Source of the DNA: DASZIT01 sp036268775
GTDB lineage: Bacteria > Actinomycetota > Acidimicrobiia > Acidimicrobiales > RAAP-2
Assembly: GCA_036268775.1 (NCBI GenBank)
Contig: DATATM010000026.1
Span: 62,001 to 126,000, forward strand
Length of the DNA: 64,000 nt
Reading direction: 5' to 3'
The notes under the pieces are model-generated. The model saw only the letters and a program-made list of their open reading frames with translations, did not search any database and had not been told where the DNA came from. The position numbers were made by a program, and so were the translations under genes. Positions 49,647 through 57,629 of this stretch are shown here, in pieces (the first letter of the stretch is position 1; each line of letters starts with the position of its first letter).

Positions 49647-51601
49647 GCGGTGTACATGTTGACGGCGGTGCCGGGCGACACGTTGGTCCCTTCATCGGGA
49701 GTGGTGAGGAACACCTTGCCCTTCGCCGGTCCGTAGACGGCGCCGACCGTGAGCCCCTTTGCCTGGAGGGCGCTGGTGGCCTGGGCGACGGTGTCGCCGG
49801 AGAGGTTGGGGACCGGCACCGGTTGGGGCCCGAGGGAAACATTGACCGTCACCGTCGACTGGTAGGGCGCCGGCCCGGCCGACGGGTCCGGCGAGGTGCC
49901 GATCACCTGACCGGCCGGAACCGTCGAGCTGTAGGCATTGGCCTGGACGGGGTTGAACCCGGCGGCGGAGAGGGCGGCGGCGGCGCTGGCGTAGGTGGAG
50001 CCGGATCCGGTGACCGGCGGGATGGCGACGGGGGCATGGCCCTTGGAGGTGATGATGGTCACCGTCGACCCGTAGGTGGCGCTGTTGGCCGGGCTGGTCC
50101 CCAGGATCCCCCCGGCCCCCACCGTCGGGTTGTACTGGGCGGCGCTGTCCGGGCAGACCCCGACCAGATGCACCGCCGCCAGGGCCTGGATGGCATCGGC
50201 GCAGCTGGTGTAGCTGGTCAGGTTGCTGGGGATCGTCACCGGCGGAAGTCCCTTGGAGACGACCACGTCGATGGTGGTCCCCTCCTTGGCCATGGCCGGA
50301 TTGTGACCGCCCTTGGCCGCCGGCTGCTGGCTGAGGATGACCCCCGGACCTACGGTGGTGCTGAACTCCGAGCTGCTCTGGTGGACCTTGAAGTGGTCGG
50401 CGGCGGTGGCCTTGACCGCCGCCGGCACCGTCTTGCCCACCAGCGACGGCACCGGGTGGGTGGTGGTGAACAGCTGACTCCGGAAGGCCAGCACCAGCCC
50501 GGCGGCGATGAGTACGGCCACCACCACCGCGATCCCGGCTATCCACGGCCATCGCTTTCGGGACCGCGGCGCGCCGGTCCCGGGTGCCGGTGGATCGGAG
50601 ACCCGGCTCGGCTTGTCGGCCGGCTTCTCCGGTGAGAGCAGTGCAGTGCCGACCCCGATTTCGGTGGCATCACGCCGATCGACGATGGTGCGCTCATCGC
50701 CGCCCGGCAGAGCGGGTTCGGTACGGCTCAGGTCCTTGACCGCCGTCGATCCGGGCAGCACCAACGGCTCCGGCTCCGGCAGGGCGATGGCCACGGCCTG
50801 CAGCCTCAAGATGAGGGCGGCGGCGTCATAGCGCTCGTCCGGCTCGGGGGCGGCGGCCCATACCAACACCTCATTGAGCGGACCCAGCGCCTCGTGTTCG
50901 GGGAGCAGAGTCCCGACTCGGGCCATCAAGGTGGCGATGGTGGTGTCTCCCACGAACGGTGCCTTCCCGGTCACCCCTTCGTAGAGGACCAGGGCCAGCG
51001 CATAGACATCCGCCCTGCCGTCGAGCGTCCAGCCCTCGACCTGTTCGGGGGCGGCATACCGGGCCGTACCCAGAATCGCCCCTTCCGGCTCGGTCCAGGC
51101 GGCTTCGGCCAGGGCGCGGGCGAGTCCGAAGTCGGCGATCCGCAGCCGGTGGTCGGCATCGAAGAGGAGGTTGGCTGGCTTGATGTCCCGATGGACCAGC
51201 CCCCGGCGATGGGCGTAGTCGAGGCCGGCGGCGGCTTCGAGGCCGATCCGGACCGCCTGTTCGGGGGTGAGCAGGGCCCCGGAATCGTAGAACTGACGGA
51301 GGCTGCCCCCGGCCAGATACTCCAGCACCAGATACGGCTCACCCCCTTCCTCGCCCCAGTCGTAGACCTGGAGGATGTTCGGATGATTGAGGGCCGCCAC
51401 CGCCCGCGCCTCGGCCCGGAACCGCTTCAGAAAGGCAACGTCGCCGGCCAGGGCCGGATGGAGCACCTTGATCGCCACTCGCCGGTGGAGGCTGACGTCC
51501 TCGGCCAGGTACACGTGCGCGGACGCGCCGGTGCCCAGGGCGGTTACCAGTCGGTAGCGGTCGCCGAGGACCCTTCCGATGGAGTCCGTAATGCTCGGCA
51601 T
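49643..51601 (-). CDS. membrane Ser/Thr protein kinase with PASTA repeats
   Basis: A 652-aa PknB-type kinase. Kinase domain about residues 15-275: GTGASAHVYLAED, VAIKVL, catalytic HRDIKPANLL, DFGLAR, APEQVEG. A linker, one membrane helix at about 350-370 (WIAGIAVVVAVLIAAGLVLAF), then four extracellular PASTA-like units ending with VPNLSGDTVAQATSALQAKG. PASTA domains bind muropeptides or lipid II and couple cell-wall state to phosphorylation. The second and third PASTA units are divergent and Ser/Thr-rich. Confidence 0.93.
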   Translation of the reverse strand: MPSITDSIGRVLGDRYRLVTALGTGASAHVYLAEDVSLHRRVAIKVLHPALAGDVAFLKRFRAEARAVAALNHPNILQVYDWGEEGGEPYLVLEYLAGGSLRQFYDSGALLTPEQAVRIGLEAAAGLDYAHRRGLVHRDIKPANLLFDADHRLRIADFGLARALAEAAWTEPEGAILGTARYAAPEQVEGWTLDGRADVYALALVLYEGVTGKAPFVGDTTIATLMARVGTLLPEHEALGPLNEVLVWAAAPEPDERYDAAALILRLQAVAIALPEPEPLVLPGSTAVKDLSRTEPALPGGDERTIVDRRDATEIGVGTALLSPEKPADKPSRVSDPPAPGTGAPRSRKRWPWIAGIAVVVAVLIAAGLVLAFRSQLFTTTHPVPSLVGKTVPAAVKATAADHFKVHQSSSEFSTTVGPGVILSQQPAAKGGHNPAMAKEGTTIDVVVSKGLPPVTIPSNLTSYTSCADAIQALAAVHLVGVCPDSAAQYNPTVGAGGILGTSPANSATYGSTVTIITSKGHAPVAIPPVTGSGSTYASAAAALSAAGFNPVQANAYSSTVPAGQVIGTSPDPSAGPAPYQSTVTVNVSLGPQPVPVPNLSGDTVAQATSALQAKGLTVGAVYGPAKGKVFLTTPDEGTNVSPGTAVNMYTA

Positions 51602-51718
51602 CGTTCCTCTTAGGGTACCGACCAGTCACGCACCCGGGGTGGAGGGTACCGGCTACCTGGGGATTCCCCCGATCCGTTCACGAAATCCGCCGAGCCGAAC
51701 TCGTCGGGCGTCATCCGA

Positions 51719-52648
51719 TCAGACCGCGACCCGCAGACCCGGCGGCGGACTCCCCGGCCAACCGTCCTCGATGAGCAGGGTGGTGATCTCGGAGGAAAGA
51801 GCGGCCGCCGCCCGCGACGGCACCCGATCCCGGCGCCGAACCAGTCCGATCTCCCGCCGGAGGCTCGAGGATCGCAGGCGCAGCCGATGGAGGTTGGGTT
51901 GGGCCAAGGCCACGATGCTCGGAACGATGGCGGCGCCGAGCCCCTCGCCGACCAAAGCCAGCACGCCCTCCATCTCCCCTCCCTCCAAGGCGACCATCGG
52001 CTCCAACCCGGCTTCCCGGAAGGCTCGCAACGTCACCGTCTTCAGGTCGTAGCCATCGCGGAACATCACCAACGGCACCTGCCACAGATCGGCGATCTCC
52101 ACTCGGCGGCGGGATGCCAACGGGTGATCAACAGAGGTCACCACCACCAGCTCTTCGACCGCCAGTGTCACGCTGACCAGAAGAGGCTGATCAAGGGGCA
52201 GGATGGCGAGAGCCACGTCGAGGGCGCCGGAGGCGAGGCCGTCGACCAGGTGCCGCGATCCCTGCTCGGTGACGGCCAGCGACACTCCCGGGTGGTGGCG
52301 GTGAAAGCGCCCGAGGGCAGCTGGGAGCAGGGTGGTGCTGAGGCTCGGGGTGGCGCCGATGACGACTCGGCCTCGGCGCAGGCCGTCGAGGTCGGAGATC
52401 CCCTCGACCAGCTCGCTGACGTCGGCCAGGGCCCGGCGGGCCAACGGAAGGAGGAGCTCACCGGCGTCGGTGAGGGTGACGCCTCCCGGCCCCCGGTGAA
52501 AGAGCGGGGACCCGAGGCTGCGCTCGAGTTGCCGGATCTGGGCGCTCACCGACGGCTGGGCAACGTGAAGACGTTCGGCGGCGCGGGTGAAATGGCGGTC
52601 CTCGGCCACCGCCACGAAGTACTCGAGTTGGTGGAGTTGTGGCTTCAT
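51719..52648 (-). CDS. LysR-family regulator
   Basis: A 309-aa LTTR. N-terminal HTH: LEYFVAVAEDRHFTRAAERL, AQPSVSAQIRQLERSLG and LFHRGPGGVTLTDAG. Periplasmic-binding-like effector domain follows. TAGGCT lies six bases before its ATG (minus strand 52660-52655), so it is probably leaderless. It is divergent from the SdhC-like gene with a 70-base gap, the usual arrangement for a LysR target. Confidence 0.92.
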   Translation of the reverse strand: MKPQLHQLEYFVAVAEDRHFTRAAERLHVAQPSVSAQIRQLERSLGSPLFHRGPGGVTLTDAGELLLPLARRALADVSELVEGISDLDGLRRGRVVIGATPSLSTTLLPAALGRFHRHHPGVSLAVTEQGSRHLVDGLASGALDVALAILPLDQPLLVSVTLAVEELVVVTSVDHPLASRRRVEIADLWQVPLVMFRDGYDLKTVTLRAFREAGLEPMVALEGGEMEGVLALVGEGLGAAIVPSIVALAQPNLHRLRLRSSSLRREIGLVRRRDRVPSRAAAALSSEITTLLIEDGWPGSPPPGLRVAV

Positions 52649-52718
52649 AGCTCTAGCCTATGAACTTAAGAGTGATCATGTCTTAGACTTCTGATTGGGG
52701 CGTCCCTACCCTGGAAGC
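52649..52718. promoter_or_regulatory. divergent lysR/SdhC-like promoter region
   Basis: Minus-strand TAGGCT (52660-52655) serves lysR; plus-strand TACCCT (52707-52712), six bases before GTG 52719, serves the membrane protein. Between them, ATGAACTTAAGAGTGATCAT (52660-52679) has a CTTAAG core and ATGA/TCAT ends, a possible LysR site. Confidence 0.45.
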
Positions 52719-53567
52719 GTGCCCACGCCGGTGAAGGTCGGTCCCCCTTCTCCGGTGGACGGCTGTGCTCGAACCTGCTCCTCGGTATCCCGCGACGACG
52801 GCCCCGGATCGATCGGACCCCTGACGACCGGGCGGATCGACCGTTGGTGGCTTTCCCCGCTCGGGACCGGCGCCTTTCTCGGTTCACTGACCGGCTATGC
52901 GATATGGGCCGGTTTCCAGACCGGGCACTTCGCGGTCGGCGGGTACATCTCGCCGCTGTACTCGCCGTGCATCGCCGCCGACTGCGGCAGCCACGCCACC
53001 GTCGTGCTGATCGGAAACTGGTGGCGCTTTTCCCCGGCGTTGCTGGTGATGGCCATCCCGATCGGGGTCCGGGCCACCTGCTACTACTACCGGAAGGTCT
53101 ACTACCGCTCGTTTTGGCTGTCCCCGCCGGCCTGCGCAGTCGCCGAACCCCGGCAGCGCTACTCCGGAGAATCACGCTTCCCGCTCCTGTTGCAAAACCT
53201 CCACCGGTACTTCTGGGTGGCCAGCGTCCTGGTGGCAGCCATGCTGACCGCCGACTCGGTGCGGGCATTCGGACAGCCGGGTGGGACAGGGTTCGGGGTC
53301 GGGACCCTGCTGATCACCCTCACCGCCGCGGCGTTCTGGGGCTACCTCCTCTCCTGTCATGCCTTCCGGCACCTGGTCGGGGGCGGGCTGATGTCCTTCT
53401 CCGCCCACCCGATCCGGCACCTCGGTTGGCGATTCGCCAGCTTCCTCAACACCCGTCACGGGCTCTTCGCCTGGATCAGCCTCCCGCTGGTGATGGTCAC
53501 CGATGCCTACGTCCGGCTGCTCTCGGTCGGAGCCTTCGCCGACCCTCACGTCCTCCTCTTCCACTGA
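52719..53567 (+). CDS. SdhC/fumarate-reductase cytochrome b-like membrane protein
   Basis: A 282-aa membrane protein with about six helices. The segment TCYYYRKVYYRSFWLSPPAC, then QNLHRYFWVASVLVAAML and CHAFRHLVGG, matches the membrane subunit I know beside SdhA/SdhB in some actinobacteria. Conserved His in LHRYF and CHAFRH could bind haem. The GTG start is decided by a TACCCT box six bases upstream. No sdhA or sdhB is in this window, so it is isolated and may work with subunits encoded elsewhere. Confidence 0.7.
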   Translation: MPTPVKVGPPSPVDGCARTCSSVSRDDGPGSIGPLTTGRIDRWWLSPLGTGAFLGSLTGYAIWAGFQTGHFAVGGYISPLYSPCIAADCGSHATVVLIGNWWRFSPALLVMAIPIGVRATCYYYRKVYYRSFWLSPPACAVAEPRQRYSGESRFPLLLQNLHRYFWVASVLVAAMLTADSVRAFGQPGGTGFGVGTLLITLTAAAFWGYLLSCHAFRHLVGGGLMSFSAHPIRHLGWRFASFLNTRHGLFAWISLPLVMVTDAYVRLLSVGAFADPHVLLFH

Positions 53568-53605
53568 CTCGTCGGACCCAAGCCGTCGACTGGTAGACAG
53601 GAGCC

Positions 53606-54691
53606 GTGTCCACCGAGATCGTCGGTCCGTCCGATGAGATGAAGTCGGCGCTGTTCGCCCTCCAGGTCTGGAAGTACAAAGAGGGCGAAGTCATCTCTCT
53701 GATGATCCACCTTGGTGACCGACTCGGGTTGTACGCGGCGATGGCCGGACAGGGCCCGATGTCGGCCGCGACCTTGGCCGCCGCCACCGGCCTCCAGGAA
53801 CGGTGGTTGCTGGAGTGGCTGCGGAGCCAGGCCGCCGCCTTGATTGTCGACACCAGCAACGGAGACGAATTCGAGTTGAGCCCGGAGGCGGCCGAGGTGT
53901 TGGTCGAGGACACCGGCAGCCTGTTCTTCGCGGCCGGTGCCTTTCAAGGCGGGGCGGCGGCACCCGAGGTGGTGGACCGACTCGCCGACGCCTTCCGGAC
54001 GGGAATCGGGCTCAGCTACGACGACCTCGGTCCGTCGGCCGCCCACACCGTCGAGCGGATGCTGGGACCCTGGTCCCGCTTGGCTCTGGTCCCGGTGGTG
54101 CTTCCCGCCCTCGACGGTGTCGTTGCCCGTCTCACCGATGGGGCCCGGGTCGCCGACGTCGGTTGTGGATCCGGGGTCGCCCTCCTCACCCTGGCCGGCG
54201 CCTTTCCCCACTCGCAGTTCGAGGGATACGACCCGTCCGAGCACGCCATCGATCGGGCTCAGCACAAACTCGAGGAAGACGGGTTGGCCAACGTCACCCT
54301 CCACCGGACGGGGGCGGCCGCGCTGCCGACGGAGGCGACCTACGACCTGGTGCTGACCCTCGACTGCCTCCACGACATGCCGCATCCGGCCGAGGCTCTC
54401 GCCGCTATTCGTCAGAGCATCAAGGACGACGGGACCCTGCTGGTCAAGGACATCCGCTCCGGTGTCACCTGGGCCGAGAACCTCCACAATCCGCTACTGG
54501 CCCTGATGTACGGGACCTCGGTGTCCACCTGCATGTCGTCGGCGCTGTCGGAACCGGGTGGGGCGGGACTCGGCACTCTCGGCCTCCACCGGGAACTGGC
54601 CGAGCAGATGTGCCGGGAGGCGGGATTCACCCGGTTCACCCTCCACGACTTCGAGGATCCCGCCAACCTCTACTACGAGGTCCGTCCCTGA
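53606..54691 (+). CDS. SAM methyltransferase with N-terminal winged-helix domain
   Basis: A 361-aa methyltransferase. The first 150 residues form a winged-helix dimerisation domain (ALFALQVWKYKEGEVISLMI, then LAAATGLQERWLLEWL); the catalytic part has VADVGCGSGVALLTLAG, FEGYDPSEHAID and DLVLTLDCLHDM. It resembles the Rv2258c-like O/N-methyltransferase group. The GTG start is six bases after TAGACA. First of three methyltransferases in a 3-kb run with a MarR regulator. Confidence 0.87.
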   Translation: MSTEIVGPSDEMKSALFALQVWKYKEGEVISLMIHLGDRLGLYAAMAGQGPMSAATLAAATGLQERWLLEWLRSQAAALIVDTSNGDEFELSPEAAEVLVEDTGSLFFAAGAFQGGAAAPEVVDRLADAFRTGIGLSYDDLGPSAAHTVERMLGPWSRLALVPVVLPALDGVVARLTDGARVADVGCGSGVALLTLAGAFPHSQFEGYDPSEHAIDRAQHKLEEDGLANVTLHRTGAAALPTEATYDLVLTLDCLHDMPHPAEALAAIRQSIKDDGTLLVKDIRSGVTWAENLHNPLLALMYGTSVSTCMSSALSEPGGAGLGTLGLHRELAEQMCREAGFTRFTLHDFEDPANLYYEVRP

Positions 54692-54794
54692 TCACCGGCT
54701 TCCGAGCCGGCGAGACCGGTCAGAGTCTTCGCGGTATAACAGCACCCACGGCGGCCAGGAAGTTCAGCCTCGGCATCTCCTGAGACTCGGCATG

Positions 54795-54835
54795 TAGTCA
54801 CAGTCATTGACTATCAACGTAGTTGACTATAGGCT
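54795..54835 (+). promoter_or_regulatory. marR promoter with two operator-like palindromes
   Basis: TTGACT (54807-54812), 17-base spacer, TAGGCT (54830-54835), eight bases, ATG 54844. Palindromes: TAGTCA-N7-TGACTA (54795-54813) over the -35 box and TAGT-TG-ACTA (54820-54829) against the -10 box. Both share the TAGT/ACTA half site, as expected for an autoregulating MarR protein. Confidence 0.65.
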
Positions 54836-54843
54836 GGGCGGCC

Positions 54844-55293
54844 ATGGCCGAACCCCGCTGGTACGAAGACGTCGTCCTGCCTCCCCTACTCGGCGCCGCC
54901 CGACGGACCTACACCGCCGCCATCCGCGCCGCGCTGATCGACGCCGGGTTTGACGACATGCCCCGCAGCGGCGCCTCGGTGATCGGCCGCATCGCCCGAC
55001 CCGGCCGGAACCTGCGCGACGTGGCCGGTGAGTTGGCGGTGTCCAAGCAAGCTGCCAGCCAACTCGTCGACACCTTGGTGGCTCGCGGCTACGTCGAACG
55101 GACACCCGACGCCGACGACCGGCGCCGGGTGACGGTCGGACTCACCGAACGCGGGGCGGCGGCGGCGGCGACCGTCCGCGGCGCCATCGAGCGGGTCGAT
55201 GCCGAGCTCGCCACCAAGGTCAGCGGCGACGACCTCACCCGCACCCGGGCGACATTGGGAATCCTGGCCGAGATGGGCCATGCCCATTCTTGA
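54844..55293 (+). CDS. MarR-family regulator
   Basis: A 149-aa winged-helix regulator. HTH: LRDVAGELAVSKQAASQLVD; wing RTPDADDRRRVTVGLTERG. The ATG at 54844 is chosen over the upstream GTG because it follows a -10 box at leaderless spacing. Its last 14 bases overlap the start of the next methyltransferase gene, so the two are co-translated. Confidence 0.9.
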   Translation: MAEPRWYEDVVLPPLLGAARRTYTAAIRAALIDAGFDDMPRSGASVIGRIARPGRNLRDVAGELAVSKQAASQLVDTLVARGYVERTPDADDRRRVTVGLTERGAAAAATVRGAIERVDAELATKVSGDDLTRTRATLGILAEMGHAHS

Positions 55294-56065
55294 CCGATCG
55301 AGCTTGTCGGCGGTGGGCTCGACCGCGGTGTCGGTGGCGGTATGCCGGGCGGCCGAGAGCGCCCGCCCGGACCGGTGGTTCTTCGACCCACTGGCGGTGT
55401 ATCTGGTCGAGCACGCCGTTGACTCCCTCCCCCCGGTCCGCCCTGGCTTGGTGGCCTGGATATCGGCGAGGACCCGGTTTCTCGACGCCGTGACGATGGA
55501 GGCGATGGAAGACGGCGTGCGCCAGATCGTCATCGTCGCCGCCGGCCTCGACGCCCGCGCCTTCCGGTTGCCATTGCCGGCCGACGCCGTCGTCTTCGAG
55601 GTCGACCGGAGTGACATCTTCCACGTGAAGGACGAGTTGCTGGAGGAATCCGGGCTCACCCCCCGCAGCCGCCGTCACCCGGTGATCGCCGACATCCTCG
55701 ATCCGGGTTGGCTCCCCCTCCTGGCTGCCGGAGGCTGGGATTCCCGGGAATCGACACTCTGGATCCTGGAAGGCCTCCTCATCTACCTGGCTCCCAGCCA
55801 ACGGGTACAACTACTCGCCCAACTGGCCGGCGCCGGCGACCGCGGCCGGTTGGGTGCCACCGCGAGCACGGCGAAGGGGCCCATGCCCCATCCACTGTGG
55901 CAACCGGCTCCCGACGGCGACCCCGAGACCTGGATGGCGTCGGCCGGCTGGTCTGCCACCACCCAGACGATGGCGGAAGCCAGCGCCGCCTTCGGGCGAC
56001 CGCTGCCCGCCACCCGGTGGACCAACGCCTGGCGTCTGGTCAGTGCCACCCAGAGTGATGCTTGA
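55280..56065 (+). CDS. LCMT/PPM-type SAM methyltransferase
   Basis: A 261-aa leucine-carboxyl-methyltransferase-fold enzyme (the TIGR00027 group, abundant in mycobacteria). It has DRWFFDPLAVYLVEHAV, IVIVAAGLDARAFRLPLP, FEVDRSDIFHVKDELL and WILEGLLIYL, the full set of this family. The start ATG 55280 lies inside the marR 3' end. The substrate is unknown; expression is tied to MarR. Confidence 0.9.
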   Translation: MPILDRSSLSAVGSTAVSVAVCRAAESARPDRWFFDPLAVYLVEHAVDSLPPVRPGLVAWISARTRFLDAVTMEAMEDGVRQIVIVAAGLDARAFRLPLPADAVVFEVDRSDIFHVKDELLEESGLTPRSRRHPVIADILDPGWLPLLAAGGWDSRESTLWILEGLLIYLAPSQRVQLLAQLAGAGDRGRLGATASTAKGPMPHPLWQPAPDGDPETWMASAGWSATTQTMAEASAAFGRPLPATRWTNAWRLVSATQSDA

Positions 56066-56107
56066 CTCGCCCAAATAAGTAAAATTATCTGGACCAGTTA
56101 TCCATCA

Positions 56108-56142
56108 AGGACAATCAGGTGCATCAGGCCTACCCTGCAGAT
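56108..56142 (+). promoter_or_regulatory. leaderless promoter of the third methyltransferase
   Basis: AGGACA at 56108-56113, 17-base spacer, TACCCT at 56131-56136, six bases, GTG 56143. The box-to-start layout is identical to that at 52707-52719. Confidence 0.5.
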
Positions 56143-56709
56143 GTGAATGCCGAGCATCTCCGGCTCTTATCCAGCCAGTATTGGTACGAGACGCTGCGGG
56201 ACTCGATCATGCCCTTGACCCTCGGCACCGTCGACTTGGGTGACGACGTCCTCGAAATCGGCCCGGGCCCGGGACTGTCCACCGATCTGCTTCGGGACCG
56301 GGTGGGGTCCCTCACCGCCCTCGAGCTCGACCTCCAACTCGCCGATGCCCTCTCCTCCCGGTTGGCCGGCACCAACGTCGAGGTCGTCCACGTCGACGGG
56401 CCGCCGCTCCCGTTCGGGGACAACCGATTCACCGGAGCGACGTCGTTCATCCTGTTTCACCACATCCCCACCGAGGAGATGCAGGATCGACTGTTCGCCG
56501 AAGTCGCTCGGGTCCTCCAGCCCCATTCGGTGTTCGCCGCCTTCGATTCCATGGGCAGCGACGAGCTGGCCAAATTTCACGGCAACGACGTCTACAACGC
56601 CATCGACCCGGACACCCTCGAGCCTCGCCTGCTCCGCGCCGGCTTCGACGCCGTCGAGTTGAAGACCATCTCCTACGGATGGGCGGTCAAAGCCACCACC
56701 GCCGGTTGA
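56143..56709 (+). CDS. class I SAM-dependent methyltransferase
   Basis: A 188-aa methyltransferase. It carries DDVLEIGPGPGLSTDLLRDR (motif I), LTALELDLQLADAL, and FILFHHIPTEEMQDRLFAEV with VARVLQPH. I start it at GTG 56143 because of the TACCCT box six bases before; a GTG at 56119 would lie in the promoter. It resembles small UbiE-like enzymes. The substrate is unknown. Confidence 0.82.
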   Translation: MNAEHLRLLSSQYWYETLRDSIMPLTLGTVDLGDDVLEIGPGPGLSTDLLRDRVGSLTALELDLQLADALSSRLAGTNVEVVHVDGPPLPFGDNRFTGATSFILFHHIPTEEMQDRLFAEVARVLQPHSVFAAFDSMGSDELAKFHGNDVYNAIDPDTLEPRLLRAGFDAVELKTISYGWAVKATTAG

Positions 56710-56724
56710 CGCCGGGGCGGCTAC

Positions 56725-57540
56725 CTACCTCCGCGGGGTGACCGAGGTGAGTTGGAGCCGGTACTCCTCGTGATACCGGACCGCCCCGAACGGACTCGAC
56801 CCCTGGGCCACATCGGTGCTGCTTTGGGCCTTGACGATTTCGGATCCGTCCAGCGCGAACCAGTAGTCGGTCGGGCTGGTCCCCGTCTCGCTGCCGCTGA
56901 TGGCGACGTCCAGCCGCACATGGAGGGCCGGCACCTCGGTACGGCCGACGGCCACATCCACCACCCCGAGGGTGTGGCCGGTGACCCGCCAGATGTCGTC
57001 CACCGATCGGCACTGGAAACTCCACTGTTGGCCCGCGGTGTCGGTCGGCGGCCGCAACAGACTGCCCGGGTCACAGCTGAGCAGCTGATGGGTAACGAGC
57101 CCGAAGAATCCGACCGTCGATGACGACGACTGCCAGAGCAGAGCCGGGTCGGACCCGGGGCCGGGGCACACCGTGTTGTCCTCCTGATGCTCAGCCAGTG
57201 CATCCCACCGCAGATTCACCCCACAGCCCTGATCGGTGATCGTGATGGCGGTGACCCGAGGCCAGTTGCGGCGGCTGCCGGCCACGCTCAGCTGCTCGAA
57301 GCCGGTGGTGTCGTAGGTGTAGACCCCGACGGGAGGGAGATGGGAGTCGACCGCCGGGGGCGGATCCGCCCGCTGCTGGCGGTAGCTGCGAAGGGCGTCG
57401 GCGACGGTGACCGGTATCGCCCGGTTCCTGAATACCAACACCCAGAGGAGCCCGGCCCCCACCCCCACGAAGATGACCACTCCCAGGGTGATCGAAATCG
57501 GCCAGCGGTGCCCGGATATCCAGGACGCCATCAACGACAC
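56725..57540 (-). CDS. membrane-anchored hypothetical protein
   Basis: A 271-aa protein with one N-terminal membrane helix (about residues 14-37, ITLGVVIFVGVGAGLLWVLV) and a large outside domain. The domain has four cysteines (CGVNLRWD, NTVCPGPG, LLSCDPGS, QCRSVDD) that may form two disulfides and ends DYWFALDGSEIV. I do not recognise the family. It is convergent with the methyltransferase and lies downstream of ligA on the other side of a short gap. Confidence 0.6.
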   Translation of the reverse strand: MSLMASWISGHRWPISITLGVVIFVGVGAGLLWVLVFRNRAIPVTVADALRSYRQQRADPPPAVDSHLPPVGVYTYDTTGFEQLSVAGSRRNWPRVTAITITDQGCGVNLRWDALAEHQEDNTVCPGPGSDPALLWQSSSSTVGFFGLVTHQLLSCDPGSLLRPPTDTAGQQWSFQCRSVDDIWRVTGHTLGVVDVAVGRTEVPALHVRLDVAISGSETGTSPTDYWFALDGSEIVKAQSSTDVAQGSSPFGAVRYHEEYRLQLTSVTPRR

Positions 57541-57629
57541 CCGATCGCCTGGCTCATGTTCCCTCCCTGACGGCTTGCCGCCCGAATCCTAGCCACCCCC
57601 TCGGCGGCAACACCGGGCAGGTCATCGCC

